A DNA stretch of 64,000 nucleotides from Fimbriiglobus ruber (GTDB lineage: Bacteria; Planctomycetota; Planctomycetia; Gemmatales; Gemmataceae). Under the pieces are notes generated by a model. The model saw nothing but the letters and a program-made list of their open reading frames with translations, was not told the origin of the DNA and searched no databases. The DNA lies in NCBI RefSeq assembly GCF_002197845.1, contig NZ_NIDE01000010.1:172063-236062 (forward strand), in the 5' to 3' direction. Each line of letters opens with the position of its first letter. Position 1 is the first letter of the stretch. A program made the translations under genes and the position numbers. Positions 8,887 through 16,889 of this stretch are shown here, one piece after another.

Positions 8887-10080
8887 CTACCGTTGCAACG
8901 TCCGACTCAGTTGTTCGCGGGCGGTGGCGAGGAAGGGCGAAATACCGCCAAACGGTCGACCGTTTTGTTCCCAAAGCTCTACTGCAAGCTGCTCAACCTT
9001 TTCTCGGAACAATCGCTGCTGCTTGTCAGCTTCCTTCTCGTCAGCGCCCAGACCGGCATGGTCATCTCGTAAAGAATTGAGAACATCTGACGAAATGCCG
9101 TGATGCTGGCAGTAGTGTGTAAACCACCACGCGATCCCCTTGCCCACGTTTCTGATCTCCATCGCGCATTGCCACATCTCCGTCAAGAACAGCCAGACGA
9201 GAGCGGCACGCTTGCCGTTCAGTTCGGTGAGACATGCCTCAAACTGCCGCTGACGCTCCTCGTTTGGCTGGTGGGCATATTGGGTATAGAGGAATACGTC
9301 GATTAATAGCTCCGTGGCGAATGTGACGGTGGGGATCATCGGCCGAGCATCGGGCGATGTCGTCAAATGTCGTTTGTATTCCTTGGCCGCGCCTTCAACC
9401 CACTTGCCGTAAGGATGATCGCCGATTGCCATCAGAAAAATCGGAACGACCTTGACGAAGCTGGCCGGGTCATGACGCCCCGTCATATAGAGGCGGCGGA
9501 AGATTGTGACGAAGGAGCGGATCTCGTCATCGGTAACAGCGGTTGTCAGGGTCGGGATAACACCGGAGGTCGTAAGCGTACCGGGACCGTCCCTCATGAA
9601 AGCCGAGTTCAGCATCTCCTGAAGGTCACGTACGAAGTAGCCTAAAAGCCGCGCCGCTTCCGGGGAGAGCGAGACCTCCGCCAGGGGGATCGGCTCCGGC
9701 TCGGCAAACATTAGATCGATGTCGTGCTGCCTGGCCCCCCTCGGGATGGCGCGGACGGTAGGGCTCCCGGTTACGATCTGAGCCATCTCGTCAGGCGTGA
9801 GTTCCTTGCCCGCTTCATCCTCGCAATAATCGATCAAAAAGACGGTGCTGAATTTGTCCCAGTCGTCGGGGTTGTCTCGGACATCCTCCAAGGAACCCTC
9901 GGTAAACAAATGCCGGAACTTCAGGATCTCTCGTTCCGTTCGGGAGGATTTGTTCTCGACGATAAGCTCGACAGCCGCCCGAGTCACTGGATCCAGTTTC
10001 TTGGTGTGCAGGTATAGGAAGCGGTCCTTGAACTGCTTATCGGAGCGGTCCAAATAGCGAATTTTCCATAACAGCATCAT
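8887..10080 (-). CDS. Hypothetical protein, 397 aa
   Basis: I do not recognise a family. It is a soluble, largely helical protein with no signal peptide or membrane segment and several Trp-rich helices in the C-terminal third (VWLFLTEMWQCAMEIR, GKGIAWWFTHYCQHHG). AGAAGGAG lies just before the ATG at 10080. It is directly downstream of the truncated MTEEEWLA copy on the same strand, and the two may share a promoter. Confidence 0.7.
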   Translation of the reverse strand: MMLLWKIRYLDRSDKQFKDRFLYLHTKKLDPVTRAAVELIVENKSSRTEREILKFRHLFTEGSLEDVRDNPDDWDKFSTVFLIDYCEDEAGKELTPDEMAQIVTGSPTVRAIPRGARQHDIDLMFAEPEPIPLAEVSLSPEAARLLGYFVRDLQEMLNSAFMRDGPGTLTTSGVIPTLTTAVTDDEIRSFVTIFRRLYMTGRHDPASFVKVVPIFLMAIGDHPYGKWVEGAAKEYKRHLTTSPDARPMIPTVTFATELLIDVFLYTQYAHQPNEERQRQFEACLTELNGKRAALVWLFLTEMWQCAMEIRNVGKGIAWWFTHYCQHHGISSDVLNSLRDDHAGLGADEKEADKQQRLFREKVEQLAVELWEQNGRPFGGISPFLATAREQLSRTLQR

Positions 10081-10106
10081 GGCCGGCTCCTTCTATGTGG
10101 CTTGCC

Positions 10107-10268
10107 CTAAAAGAGCAAAGACACTCCGGTTTCTTCGCAGGTTCGCGTTTTCGCCAGCACATCGTCTTGGTGATACTCCTCGTCTCGCTTCCGATCACTG
10201 GCCTTCCCCCGGAGGAATTCCAGCATCGGGGTGGGGTCGGTGGAGGAGAGCCATTCGGTTTCGGTCAT
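10107..10268 (-). pseudogene. MTEEEWLA-family protein, truncated copy
   Basis: The first 27 codons (MTETEWLSSTDPTPMLEFL, then RGKASDRK) match the start of the family members at 8137 and 35591. After that the frame passes into unrelated sequence (RDEEYHQDDV) and stops at 10107. Everything beyond the first eighth of the protein is missing, so this is a remnant, probably left by a deletion that fused it to the upstream region of the next gene. Confidence 0.7.
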
Positions 10269-10296
10269 GAGGGGATTTTATCAGAGATTTGAAGGG

Positions 10297-10382
10297 TTTG
10301 GGCGTCTCCCTTCGGGCCGGTCCCTCCGCGGCTCGCTCGACGCTCGGCCGCTTCGCGGCTGAACCGCTCTGGCACCTGACGC
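10297..10382 (+). repeat. Structured repeat family, copy B
   Basis: Closing arms GGGCGTC (10300) and CTGACGC (10376-10382). Inner hairpins are CCCTTCGGG and GCCGCTTCGCGGC. The second hairpin uses different bases from the other copies yet still pairs. It lies between the truncated MTEEEWLA copy and the bS21-like gene. Confidence 0.8.
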
Positions 10383-10499
10383 AGAGGGTTCGAACGCTTC
10401 CAATTGCCCAGCAGATCAGGTTCGGATAACCTATCTTCACGACCAATTCCGGTCGTTCCAGACATCCGGCATCGCGTTTGCCGCTAAGACGCACCAGTC

Positions 10500-10742
10500 T
10501 TGCCAATCCGAGTCGTGGTCCACGAGGACCGCCCCCTTAAGAAAGCTCTCGCGATTCTGCGGGAGCAGGTCCGTCGCCAAGCCATAGACGACCGCATCCG
10601 GCGAAATCGCTGGGGTGCGGAGCATTACGAAAAGCCGGGGTACGTCCGCCGACAAAAGAAATTCTTTGCCAAAGTGAGGGCAAAGCACACGGAAGACTTC
10701 TTCCGTGTAACCGGAGAGCGGTATCCGGTGGACCGATGGTAA
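10500..10742 (+). CDS. rpsU: bS21-like ribosomal protein
   Basis: An 80-residue basic protein whose N-terminal two thirds follow bS21: MPIRVVVHEDRPLKKAL, then a helix, EHYEKPGYVRRQKKFF. It lines up with the clearer bS21 at 34961-35179 (MRVHDREPIGAALRRFK, YYEKPCEER). bS21 binds the 30S platform near the anti-Shine-Dalgarno end of 16S rRNA. The tail (HTEDFFRVTGERYPVDRW) is unusual for the family. The start is TTG at 10500 with no clear ribosome site, so a GTG at 10512 is possible. It overlaps the next small gene by 7 bases. Confidence 0.6.
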   Translation: MPIRVVVHEDRPLKKALAILREQVRRQAIDDRIRRNRWGAEHYEKPGYVRRQKKFFAKVRAKHTEDFFRVTGERYPVDRW

Positions 10743-10915
10743 AGCAGAATCCTTTTCCTCAGAAGAAGAGCAAGCGAATGGTCTACGGGCTGAAGTGTCA
10801 ATCGAAGCTGGCCCGCGATCTCGTCCGCGAGCCCAGGACCATCCGCCGGTGGAAGTCCGGGGAAAGCCCGCTACCGAAGGCGGTGGTGGAGTGGTTGAGG
10901 GATAGGCAGAGGTGA
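10736..10915 (+). CDS. Small HTH-like DNA-binding protein, 59 aa
   Basis: The frame starts inside the last codons of the bS21-like gene (ATGGTAA) and ends at 10915. The protein is basic and contains KLARDLVREPRTIRRWKSGE, a helix-turn-helix with a recognition helix ending RRW.SG. Two similar mini-proteins occur at 33749-33997 and 37199-37372. The coupled overlap suggests translation together with bS21. No target can be named. Confidence 0.5.
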   Translation: MVKQNPFPQKKSKRMVYGLKCQSKLARDLVREPRTIRRWKSGESPLPKAVVEWLRDRQR

Positions 10916-11004
10916 AGTTTGCGGGTAAAATGAGAGGAGGGTAGAGTCTGAGGTAACAGCAGTCTAAATTAACCGAATCCGAAATTCGACGGCGGAGCGA
11001 TGGC

Positions 11005-11502
11005 ATGTTCGAGAAAGTTAGAGTTCAGATAGATCCCTTGGCAGCTGATAACGACTGCTACAACAATTGTGTTGCCAAAAAAGTACGGGACGGTGGAGAA
11101 GTGGTAGTTGGATGGCGGCTCACCCCAGCGACTACTTCAAGTGCGCTGGGCCCACTCATTGCTAGCTTGGACCATCATGCCATCTGGCAAAGCCCCGATG
11201 GCGAATTAATCGACATTTCACCTCGCGTGGCTTTGAAGGGCGATCAGCTCCGCACCGGGATTGCAGATGAAAACGTCGAGTTCAAACGCGATCCAGAAGC
11301 CTCTTTCGACGCAAATGGCCGAGCGCGGTCTAGCAAATATGTTCCGCTTGCCTCTGATACTTTCGGATATTTACAAGAGGCCTGTGATTGGGCCAATCAG
11401 GCGGACAAATACGACGCGGCAGGAAACACGGGTCAATCCCTTTATGCCCAGAAGAGAGTCAAGGACTTCTTAGACAGGCATCTAACTCATTTCAAGAAGT
11501 GA
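11005..11502 (+). CDS. Hypothetical protein with conserved Cys-His-Asp pattern
   Basis: A 165-residue soluble protein. The region DNDCYNNCVAKKV, then GWRLTP, then DHHAIWQSPDGELIDISP has a Cys, a His and an Asp spaced as in papain-like or transglutaminase-like folds, but no family assignment can be made by eye. The C-terminal half is helical (FGYLQEACDWANQADKYDAA). GGAG precedes the ATG at 11005. Codon use is less GC-rich than the flanking chromosomal genes, as for the next two genes, which suggests acquired DNA. Confidence 0.55.
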   Translation: MFEKVRVQIDPLAADNDCYNNCVAKKVRDGGEVVVGWRLTPATTSSALGPLIASLDHHAIWQSPDGELIDISPRVALKGDQLRTGIADENVEFKRDPEASFDANGRARSSKYVPLASDTFGYLQEACDWANQADKYDAAGNTGQSLYAQKRVKDFLDRHLTHFKK

Positions 11503-11904
11503 GGGCCGTGTCAGACCACACCTAACTAGTCCCGCTGACGCGGTGGCAGGTATGTTCGCAATCTCGTCGCCAGAAATTGTATCGAAGCGATCTACCCAGG
11601 GATTCGGTCAAGTGAGATCGGGAGGAAGCACAGAAGTGGAACCAGTGAAGTGGACTGATGTAGTACAGGCTTTGGCGGCCAGTGGCACTCTCGTCATCAC
11701 CCTTTGCGGATTAGTGATGGTCTACCATCAATTCCGTCAGGTAGAGCGGACGATTCGAGGTGGCACTTATGCAACCTTATGCCAGCAGAGTCTCGAAATC
11801 TTGAAGTCCATCGGATCTCGCAAGGAGTACTACCCGTATTTTTACGAAAATAAACCACTGCTCGACGACGATCCGAATCGAGTCGAAATTCTTTGCTTAA
11901 CTGA

Positions 11905-12855
11905 GAGCCTGTCCGGGAAGACTATTTTGATGCAACTCTATATTTAAACGGGGGATAACGCTCTTGTGGATCCATGCGATTGAGGATCAGCTGGATTGAC
12001 CGCACACGAATCATGGATTCGCTGGAACTATTCAGTCGCTCATAATTACGACTTAACCGCCGGGCCCGCCCGAGCCACCCGAACGTCCGCTCGACGACCC
12101 ACCGCTTGGGTAACAGGGTGAACCCCTTGACCCCGTCCGGTCGGCGGACGATGACGAGTTCCCATCCGAGTTCCGGGTGGCCGTCTTTCCACCCGTTCAG
12201 GGCATGGTTGTGGTACTTCCCGTCGGCCCACACGACCTTCAATCGCGGGTACGCGTCACGGTCCAACCCTTCGAGTACGGTCGGGGCCGCGGCCGCGTCG
12301 TCGACGTGCCCGGCGGTCACCGCCACGACCATCAGCAGGCCCAGCGTATCGACCACGATCGACCGCTTCCGGCCCTGGATTTTCTTGCCCGCATCGTACC
12401 CGTTCCCGCCCGCGTGTTCGGTCCCTTTGACCGACTGGCTGTCGATGCTCGCGGCACTCGGGGTCCGCTCGTGACTCGGGGCGTGGACTTCCCGATACCC
12501 CTCCCGGAGGACATCCAGGAGTTCTTGCCAGGTGCCATCGTCCCGCCACTGGGCGAAGTATTCGTACACCGTACTCTTGGCCGGGAAGTCGTGCGGGAGC
12601 ATCGACCACTGACACCCCGACCGGTTCACGTACACGATCGCGTTCAGCACCTCCCGGAGGTCCACCGACCGGGGGCGTCCTCCGGGTCGGGCGGCCGGCA
12701 GGACGACCTGGATGATCTCCCATTGGAGGTCGGTCAAATCGGTCGGATACGGTTTGCGAACGGTCGCATCCATGACTTCGCTCCTCGAGTACGAAGGAGC
12801 GACTAACTTACAAGAGACGCACAACTTACAGCAAGGTCACTTTTCGGACAGCCTC
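11905..12855 (-). mobile_element. IS5-family insertion sequence (951 bp)
   Basis: The ends are near-perfect inverted repeats: GAGCCTGTCCGGGAAG at the left and, read inward, GAGGCTGTCCGAAAAG at the right. A 3-bp target duplication TGA flanks it (11902-11904 and 12856-12858), which fits the TNA pattern of the IS1031 subgroup. It carries one transposase gene and interrupts a membrane protein gene. Confidence 0.9.
11922..12773 (-). CDS. IS5-family transposase
   Basis: A 283-residue DDE transposase, apparently intact. It has the N-terminal DLTDLQWEIIQVVLP helix, NAIVYVNRSGCQW, the first Asp in SIDSQSVKGTEH, the second Asp in VVWADGKYHN and the Glu in KRWVVERTFGWL. The start MDATVRKPYP at 12773 matches the usual family start; a longer frame to 12824 adds residues from the element's end. 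It mediates cut-and-paste movement of the element at 11905-12855. Confidence 0.9.
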   Translation of the reverse strand: MDATVRKPYPTDLTDLQWEIIQVVLPAARPGGRPRSVDLREVLNAIVYVNRSGCQWSMLPHDFPAKSTVYEYFAQWRDDGTWQELLDVLREGYREVHAPSHERTPSAASIDSQSVKGTEHAGGNGYDAGKKIQGRKRSIVVDTLGLLMVVAVTAGHVDDAAAAPTVLEGLDRDAYPRLKVVWADGKYHNHALNGWKDGHPELGWELVIVRRPDGVKGFTLLPKRWVVERTFGWLGRARRLSRNYERLNSSSESMIRVRSIQLILNRMDPQERYPPFKYRVASK

Positions 12856-13146
12856 TGAGATGGTTGCTAACTATCTTGATCTCGTAGCTCTCCAAAAAGA
12901 TAATATGCCAACTTCTGTCTGGAATCGCTGGCGAAATTTTATCGAAGACGCGATCAAGAACAGTCAAATTATTCATCGGCATTTGTCTGAATTTGATCGT
13001 TGGTATTCGGAGGAGCTGAACAAAATTGCTTCTCAGATAAAGACAACGAATGCGCAGGCAAAATAACCTTCCGCGATAGCGGAAACCGTATACCCATTGA
13101 CTGTGCCAGACGCTATAAGCACCAGCCTACTTTTATGGAGAAGTTT

Positions 13147-13530
13147 ATGAGCAGTGAACTACGGTATCCCGTCTGGACCTTATTCAATACCGAGCTTACA
13201 AGCCTACCCTTTCCTCAAGGCGTAGCAACTATCACCAGAAGCGAATCCGGAAGAGGCGACAGGGCGCTCATGATCTTCGGCACGCAAGATTTAGCAAAGA
13301 AGTTCTTAGAGGCAATTCAAAAACCAAGACTGACGCCTTTTGCGCTAGAATATCCTCAACAGATTCTCGATGTGATTGATTACTGCGAAAGAGAAGGAGT
13401 CACTACTGTCGCAATTGATTTCGAGTTCGATGAAAAAGGTAAGCCTCCAAAAGGGACTGCTGCTTCACTTTCAAATTTTAGAATCGCACTACGAAAAAGC
13501 GTCAAATTTGCTCCTCCTTCTGTTAATTGA
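13147..13530 (+). CDS. Hypothetical protein, 127 aa
   Basis: I do not recognise a family. It starts MSSELRYPVWTLFNTELTSL and contains RALMIFGTQDLAKKFLEAIQ, a small alpha/beta fold. The ATG at 13147 has GGAG six bases upstream; longer frames start at 13135 and 13000 without better sites. It lies immediately after the disrupted membrane protein gene, is equally AT-rich, and may have been in one operon with it. Confidence 0.55.
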   Translation: MSSELRYPVWTLFNTELTSLPFPQGVATITRSESGRGDRALMIFGTQDLAKKFLEAIQKPRLTPFALEYPQQILDVIDYCEREGVTTVAIDFEFDEKGKPPKGTAASLSNFRIALRKSVKFAPPSVN

Positions 13531-13570
13531 TCAATGTATTTTCCTCACTGACCCGGCGAATAATAGGGAG

Positions 13571-13693
13571 GCTCGTGAGGGCAACACCGCCCTCTGTCCG
13601 AAGTGCGGGATCGATTCAGTGATCGGGACCGGATCGGGATATCCGGTAACGGCTGAGTTCCTGGAGCAGATGTACGAGAAATGGTTTGGTTGA
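13571..13693 (+). pseudogene. C-terminal fragment of a conserved cytoplasmic protein
   Basis: The final 40 codons of an open frame read GNTALCPKCGIDSVIGTGSG, then YPVTAEFLEQMYEKWFG and stop. The CPxCGIDSVIG block followed by a YPxTxEFL helix is a C-terminal pattern I know from a family of uncharacterised bacterial proteins. The preceding part of the frame (13376-13570) is out-of-frame sequence of the upstream gene, so the body of this protein has been lost. Confidence 0.5.
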
Positions 13694-13694
13694 C

Positions 13695-13930
13695 CGAGCG
13701 TCAGCACCGTGGCAGAATCTGAGGGCTGCGGCGGCGGGGAAGGACCCGCAGCGAAGTAGAAGGCGGAACGCTCACAGGTGACGGTTCGACTTCGCAGTGA
13801 GCAGCCGGTATCAAGCCCGGCCCGCAGCATCTCAAGACCCGCAAGGGCCATCGGGGTTGATCGCCCGGTGTAGCTGACCTGAGTAGGAACAGTACACGGA
13901 GCTGTCCTTCGGGGCGGCTCTTGCTTTTTG
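13695..13930 (+). ncRNA. Candidate structured RNA of unknown class
   Basis: No gene is visible here, but pairing is dense. GTCAGC at 13700-13705 is complementary to GCTGAC at 13873-13878. Inside, GCGAAGT (13751-13757) pairs with ACTTCGC (13789-13795), enclosing GAAC/GTTC (13766-13769 with 13784-13787) and TCAC/GTGA (13772-13775 with 13778-13781). A strong terminator hairpin with a TTCG loop follows at 13899. I compared it by memory with RNase P, tmRNA and SRP RNA and it matches none of them. The strand is inferred from the terminator. Confidence 0.4.
13899..13929 (+). terminator. Rho-independent terminator
   Basis: GAGCTGTCC and GGGCGGCTC pair (with G-U pairs) around a TTCG loop, followed by TTGCTTTTT. 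It closes the candidate structured RNA. Confidence 0.75.
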
Positions 13931-14005
13931 AAGGCCGGGATAAGTGGACCGAGTCAGGGGAGTATCGCAACAGGAGTGAATCGCGCGAACGGTTTACGCT
14001 TTGTC

Positions 14006-14396
14006 CTAGTGCGCACGAAAGCCCGCCTGAAGCACCTGTGCTTCGCCGTTGCCGAACGACCAATCGGCGGACCCGGTGTCGTGCAGGAGGATGAAGACGT
14101 CTTCGGGTCTAACGGCCGCCACCGTTAGGTTGTCGCCGATGAAGCACTTGCTTCATCTCGTCCGAGCGGCCCTTGTGCAAGCTGATCTCCACAAACACGA
14201 CCACTTCCGATCGCCGCACACCGAGGTACGATGGATCGGCAATCAGCCGCCCAGGGGCGACCACATGGACGACTTGGAACCGGTCCGCCGGCGGCACGTC
14301 TATAGTCTCGACCATTGCCTGATGGATGCCATCGGCGATAGCTCGAACCTGGGTATCGCTCATCCCTTGGAGCAGTGTGATCCGAACAAACGGCAT
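14006..14396 (-). pseudogene. Tautomerase-family protein, frameshifted
   Basis: The first frame begins MPFVRITLLQGMSD with the N-terminal Pro expected of 4-oxalocrotonate tautomerase-like enzymes, and contains DRFQVVHVVAPG and SEVVVFVEISLHKGRS. After KQVL the frame breaks. The adjacent frame continues as GDNLTVAAVRPEDVFILL, then WSFGNGEAQ, the normal family ending, and stops at 14006. A single missing base near 14145 explains this, either a real mutation or a sequence error. The intact enzyme would be about 129 residues. Confidence 0.75.
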
Positions 14397-15239
14397 GGCC
14401 CCTCCGGTTTAAGGATGCGTCAAACGACATAGCGCTGCACGGCGGCCTCATCCCATTCCACGCCCGATCCAGGAGCGTCGTCGACGATCGCTATGCCGTC
14501 CACGACGCGTAACGGTTCCGCAAGGATCGGGTTCCACCAGTCTGCGTACTCAAGCCAGTGAGCGGTCGGTGTGCAGCACAACAATCGTGCGCTGATCTCA
14601 GGCCACAGGTGGCTGGACACCTGGAGGTTGTTCGCCTGTGCGAGAGTCGCAGCGCGGAGCCACCCGGTGACCCCGCCGATCTTCATCACGTCTGGCATCA
14701 CAAGGTCCGACGCCCCCGCCTCGATCGCGTGTCTCATATCGAGGATACCCCACCAGTTCTCCCCGCACTGGATGGGCGTGCGGGCCTCTCGCGATACCCG
14801 CGCGTGCCCGGCGTAATCGTGGGCAAGTGTCGGCTCTTCAACCCATACGAGACCTTCATCGTCGAGCACTCGCAACCGCGCGATTGCCTCGGCTGGCGTC
14901 AGGCACTGGTTGTAATCCACCATGATGGCGACATCCGGGCCGACGGCTTTTCGCATGGCTCGGACGACGTTTACGTCTTCCTTCACGGTGGCATAGCCGA
15001 TTTTAGCCTTGACGCCCCTGAACCCTCGGGAAACGGCTCGCTCGGCGGCCCTCGCGGAACCTTCCTCGCCATCGAATCCCACAGGGCCGTAACAGCGGAT
15101 AGGCTTTACAGACCCGCCCAATAGCCGCACGAGCGGCAAGTCATGGATGCGGGCCAGTGCGTCCCACATTGCCATATCGATAGCCGCGAGCGCCATGCCG
15201 ACCAAGCCCTGTGTTCCGAGCAGTCGGAACTTCTTTGTT

Positions 15240-16526
15240 CAGTACTTTCCAATTGATCTAGAGAACACAGGCTCCATTCGGTAAAGGGTTTGCGCCACAA
15301 ACCGCGTCCACGGAAGGAGCCTGTGTTCCATGCGAGTTTACACTCCGCCGCCACTTCGCGTAAGCTCCGTCAAAACCTTCTCCGTCGCCATCGAACATTG
15401 TCAGGCCGTGTTCCGGTTTGATGACGCGTGCGTCTGCACGGCCCTCATGCTCTGGACCGCCCTCATCTGGGCCGCCTCACGCACCTCGTCACTCTCTCAC
15501 GCGGTCGAACGACTTTACCCCGACGTCCAGGACCAGACCTTCTGGAACCTTCTCCGTTCCAACTTGTCCCAGCAGGTGCCGGCTCTCGAACGACGACTCA
15601 ACGAATTGCTTCGCCTCCCCGTCCTGCGCCCCCAATTGAAGGGCCGACGCCTCGACGTCGCCGTCGATTACCACCTCATCCCCTATTACGGCGCCCCAAA
15701 AAAAGTGACCGGGAACTGTATCGTTGCAAGCCCGAACGCGGCACCACGCGATTTCATGCCTATGCCACGGTCTGCGTGGTCGAGGCGGGTTGGCGTTTTA
15801 CACTGGCGTTGACGTACGTTCGCAAAAAGGACAAGCCCACGGAAGTGCTCACCCGCTTGTGGGCCGAGGTGAAACAACTCGAAATCGCCTGTAAAACGGC
15901 TCTTCTGGACCGTTACTTCTTCACCGTGCCGGTGATGACGTGGCTCCAGAATCAGAACCTCCCGTTCATCATTCCCGTGGTCATGCGTGGTCGCAAGCCG
16001 AAGCCAGGCCGCCAAGCCAAGGGGATGCGGGCGTGCCGGCGTTGGAAAGCGGGATCGCACAAGTACACGCACCACGCGGGCGCCGAATCGGTCGAATTCC
16101 GATTGATCATCACCTACAAGTCTCATGTCAATCGCAACAAGAAGCGCGTGAACAAGAAGCTATTTTTCGCCACCTGGAAAGTCCGGTTGTCGCCGACGGA
16201 CGCTCGGCAGAGGTATCGGAAGCGCTTTGGGATCGAAGCGAGTTATCGCCAGTTGAACCAGTCGCGAGCGAGAACGTCGTCGCGGGACCCGCGGTATCGT
16301 CTGTTGCTGGTCGGCCTGTCGCTGTTCTTGCGAAACGTGTGGCAATGGTTGGTGCGTCTGGCCATTCCGACGAAAAAGCGTGGTCAAAAAGCCATGCGAG
16401 CGGGCATGAAGGCAAAGCCACCAAGGTATCGCGATGTCCTCGACGACTTTCTCGCCTACCTGCAGAAAGCGACACAAGAGCTTGACTCGTCACCACATAC
16501 GGGATGACGTAAAATGGAAACTACTG
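15240..16526 (+). mobile_element. ISH3/IS4-group insertion sequence (1287 bp)
   Basis: The terminal inverted repeats are CAGTACTTTCCAATT at the left and, read inward, CAGTAGTTTCCATTT at the right. A 5-bp duplication TTGTT flanks it (15235-15239 and 16527-16531). The length, 5-bp duplication and transposase type point to the ISH3 group. A further inverted pair (GAACACAGGCTCC / GGAGCCTGTGTTC) lies just before the transposase start. Confidence 0.85.
15330..16507 (+). CDS. ISH3/IS4-group transposase in two frames (-1 shift at A7)
   Basis: The first frame runs from 15330 (MRVYTPPPLRVSSVK; AAGGAG upstream) to LDVAVDYHLIPYYGAPKK, which carries the first catalytic Asp. At a run of seven A near 15700 the sequence continues in the -1 frame as SDRELYRCKPERGTTRFHA, then LLDRYFF (second Asp) and RKRFGIEASYRQL (Glu), ending at 16507. 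A A-AAA-AAA heptamer is a known slippery sequence, so this may be programmed frameshifting. A lost A would look identical. Confidence 0.75.
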
Positions 16527-16889
16527 TTGTTAGCTTTTGCTCGATTTCGGCGGGGGCCAACGGCTCGCCCTTAATCAGCGGTTCGATGTTACGGATCAAT
16601 TCGGCTGTAGGCTTGAGCGCGGCCGGCGTGTAGGTGAACAGCAGGCTGTGGCCAATAGTGCCGCTGTCGGTGACAACGTCTGTCAAGATCAGCGGGGATT
16701 CCGCGACGATGCCTCCGGCGGTTTTGTGCGGTTCGGTCATTGGCACTCGGACGGACCGCACACGTACTTCTTGAACTGCCGAATCACGGTGCATTGTCAT
16801 CTCCGACAGGAATGCCACGCTTAAACCTATACTCCGGCAAAGGCAGGATACACCGTAAAAATGCCGGAGCTACTGCGAAATCGCGGCGG

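Larger units (their letters stand above)
11636..13066 (+). pseudogene. Small membrane protein gene interrupted by IS5 element
   Basis: The 5' part (11636-11904) encodes a protein with one membrane segment (ALAASGTLVITLCGLVMVY) followed by RQVERTIRGGTYATLC and an acidic stretch. The 3' part resumes at 12859 and ends at 13066 (LDLVALQKDNMPTSVW, IIHRHLSEFDRWY). Joining 11904 to 12859 without the element gives an unbroken frame reading LCLTEMVANYLDL. GTG at 11636 has GGAGG upstream; a longer frame starts at 11543. The intact protein would be about 159 residues, a single-pass membrane protein of unknown role. Confidence 0.75.
14420..16794 (-). pseudogene. Mandelate racemase/muconate lactonizing-type enzyme, interrupted by an insertion sequence
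   Basis: An enolase-superfamily gene split by the element at 15240-16526. The N-terminal lid domain (from about 16794: VRVPMTEPHKTAGGIV, LIRNIEPLIKGE) and the barrel domain (15234-14420) join in frame as QKLTKKFRLLGTQG once the element and one TTGTT copy are removed. The barrel has the KxK acid/base pair (GVKAKIGY), metal ligands in DYNQ, EEP and CGENW, and the partner His in SSHLWPE, the mandelate racemase-subgroup arrangement. The restored protein would be about 360 residues and plausibly active. It is now dead, and its substrate is unknown. Confidence 0.85.

Noticed and set aside
10437..11006. 189-codon minus-strand frame
   Set aside because: It is antisense to the bS21-like and mini HTH genes, which have clear protein signatures; its own product has no domain.
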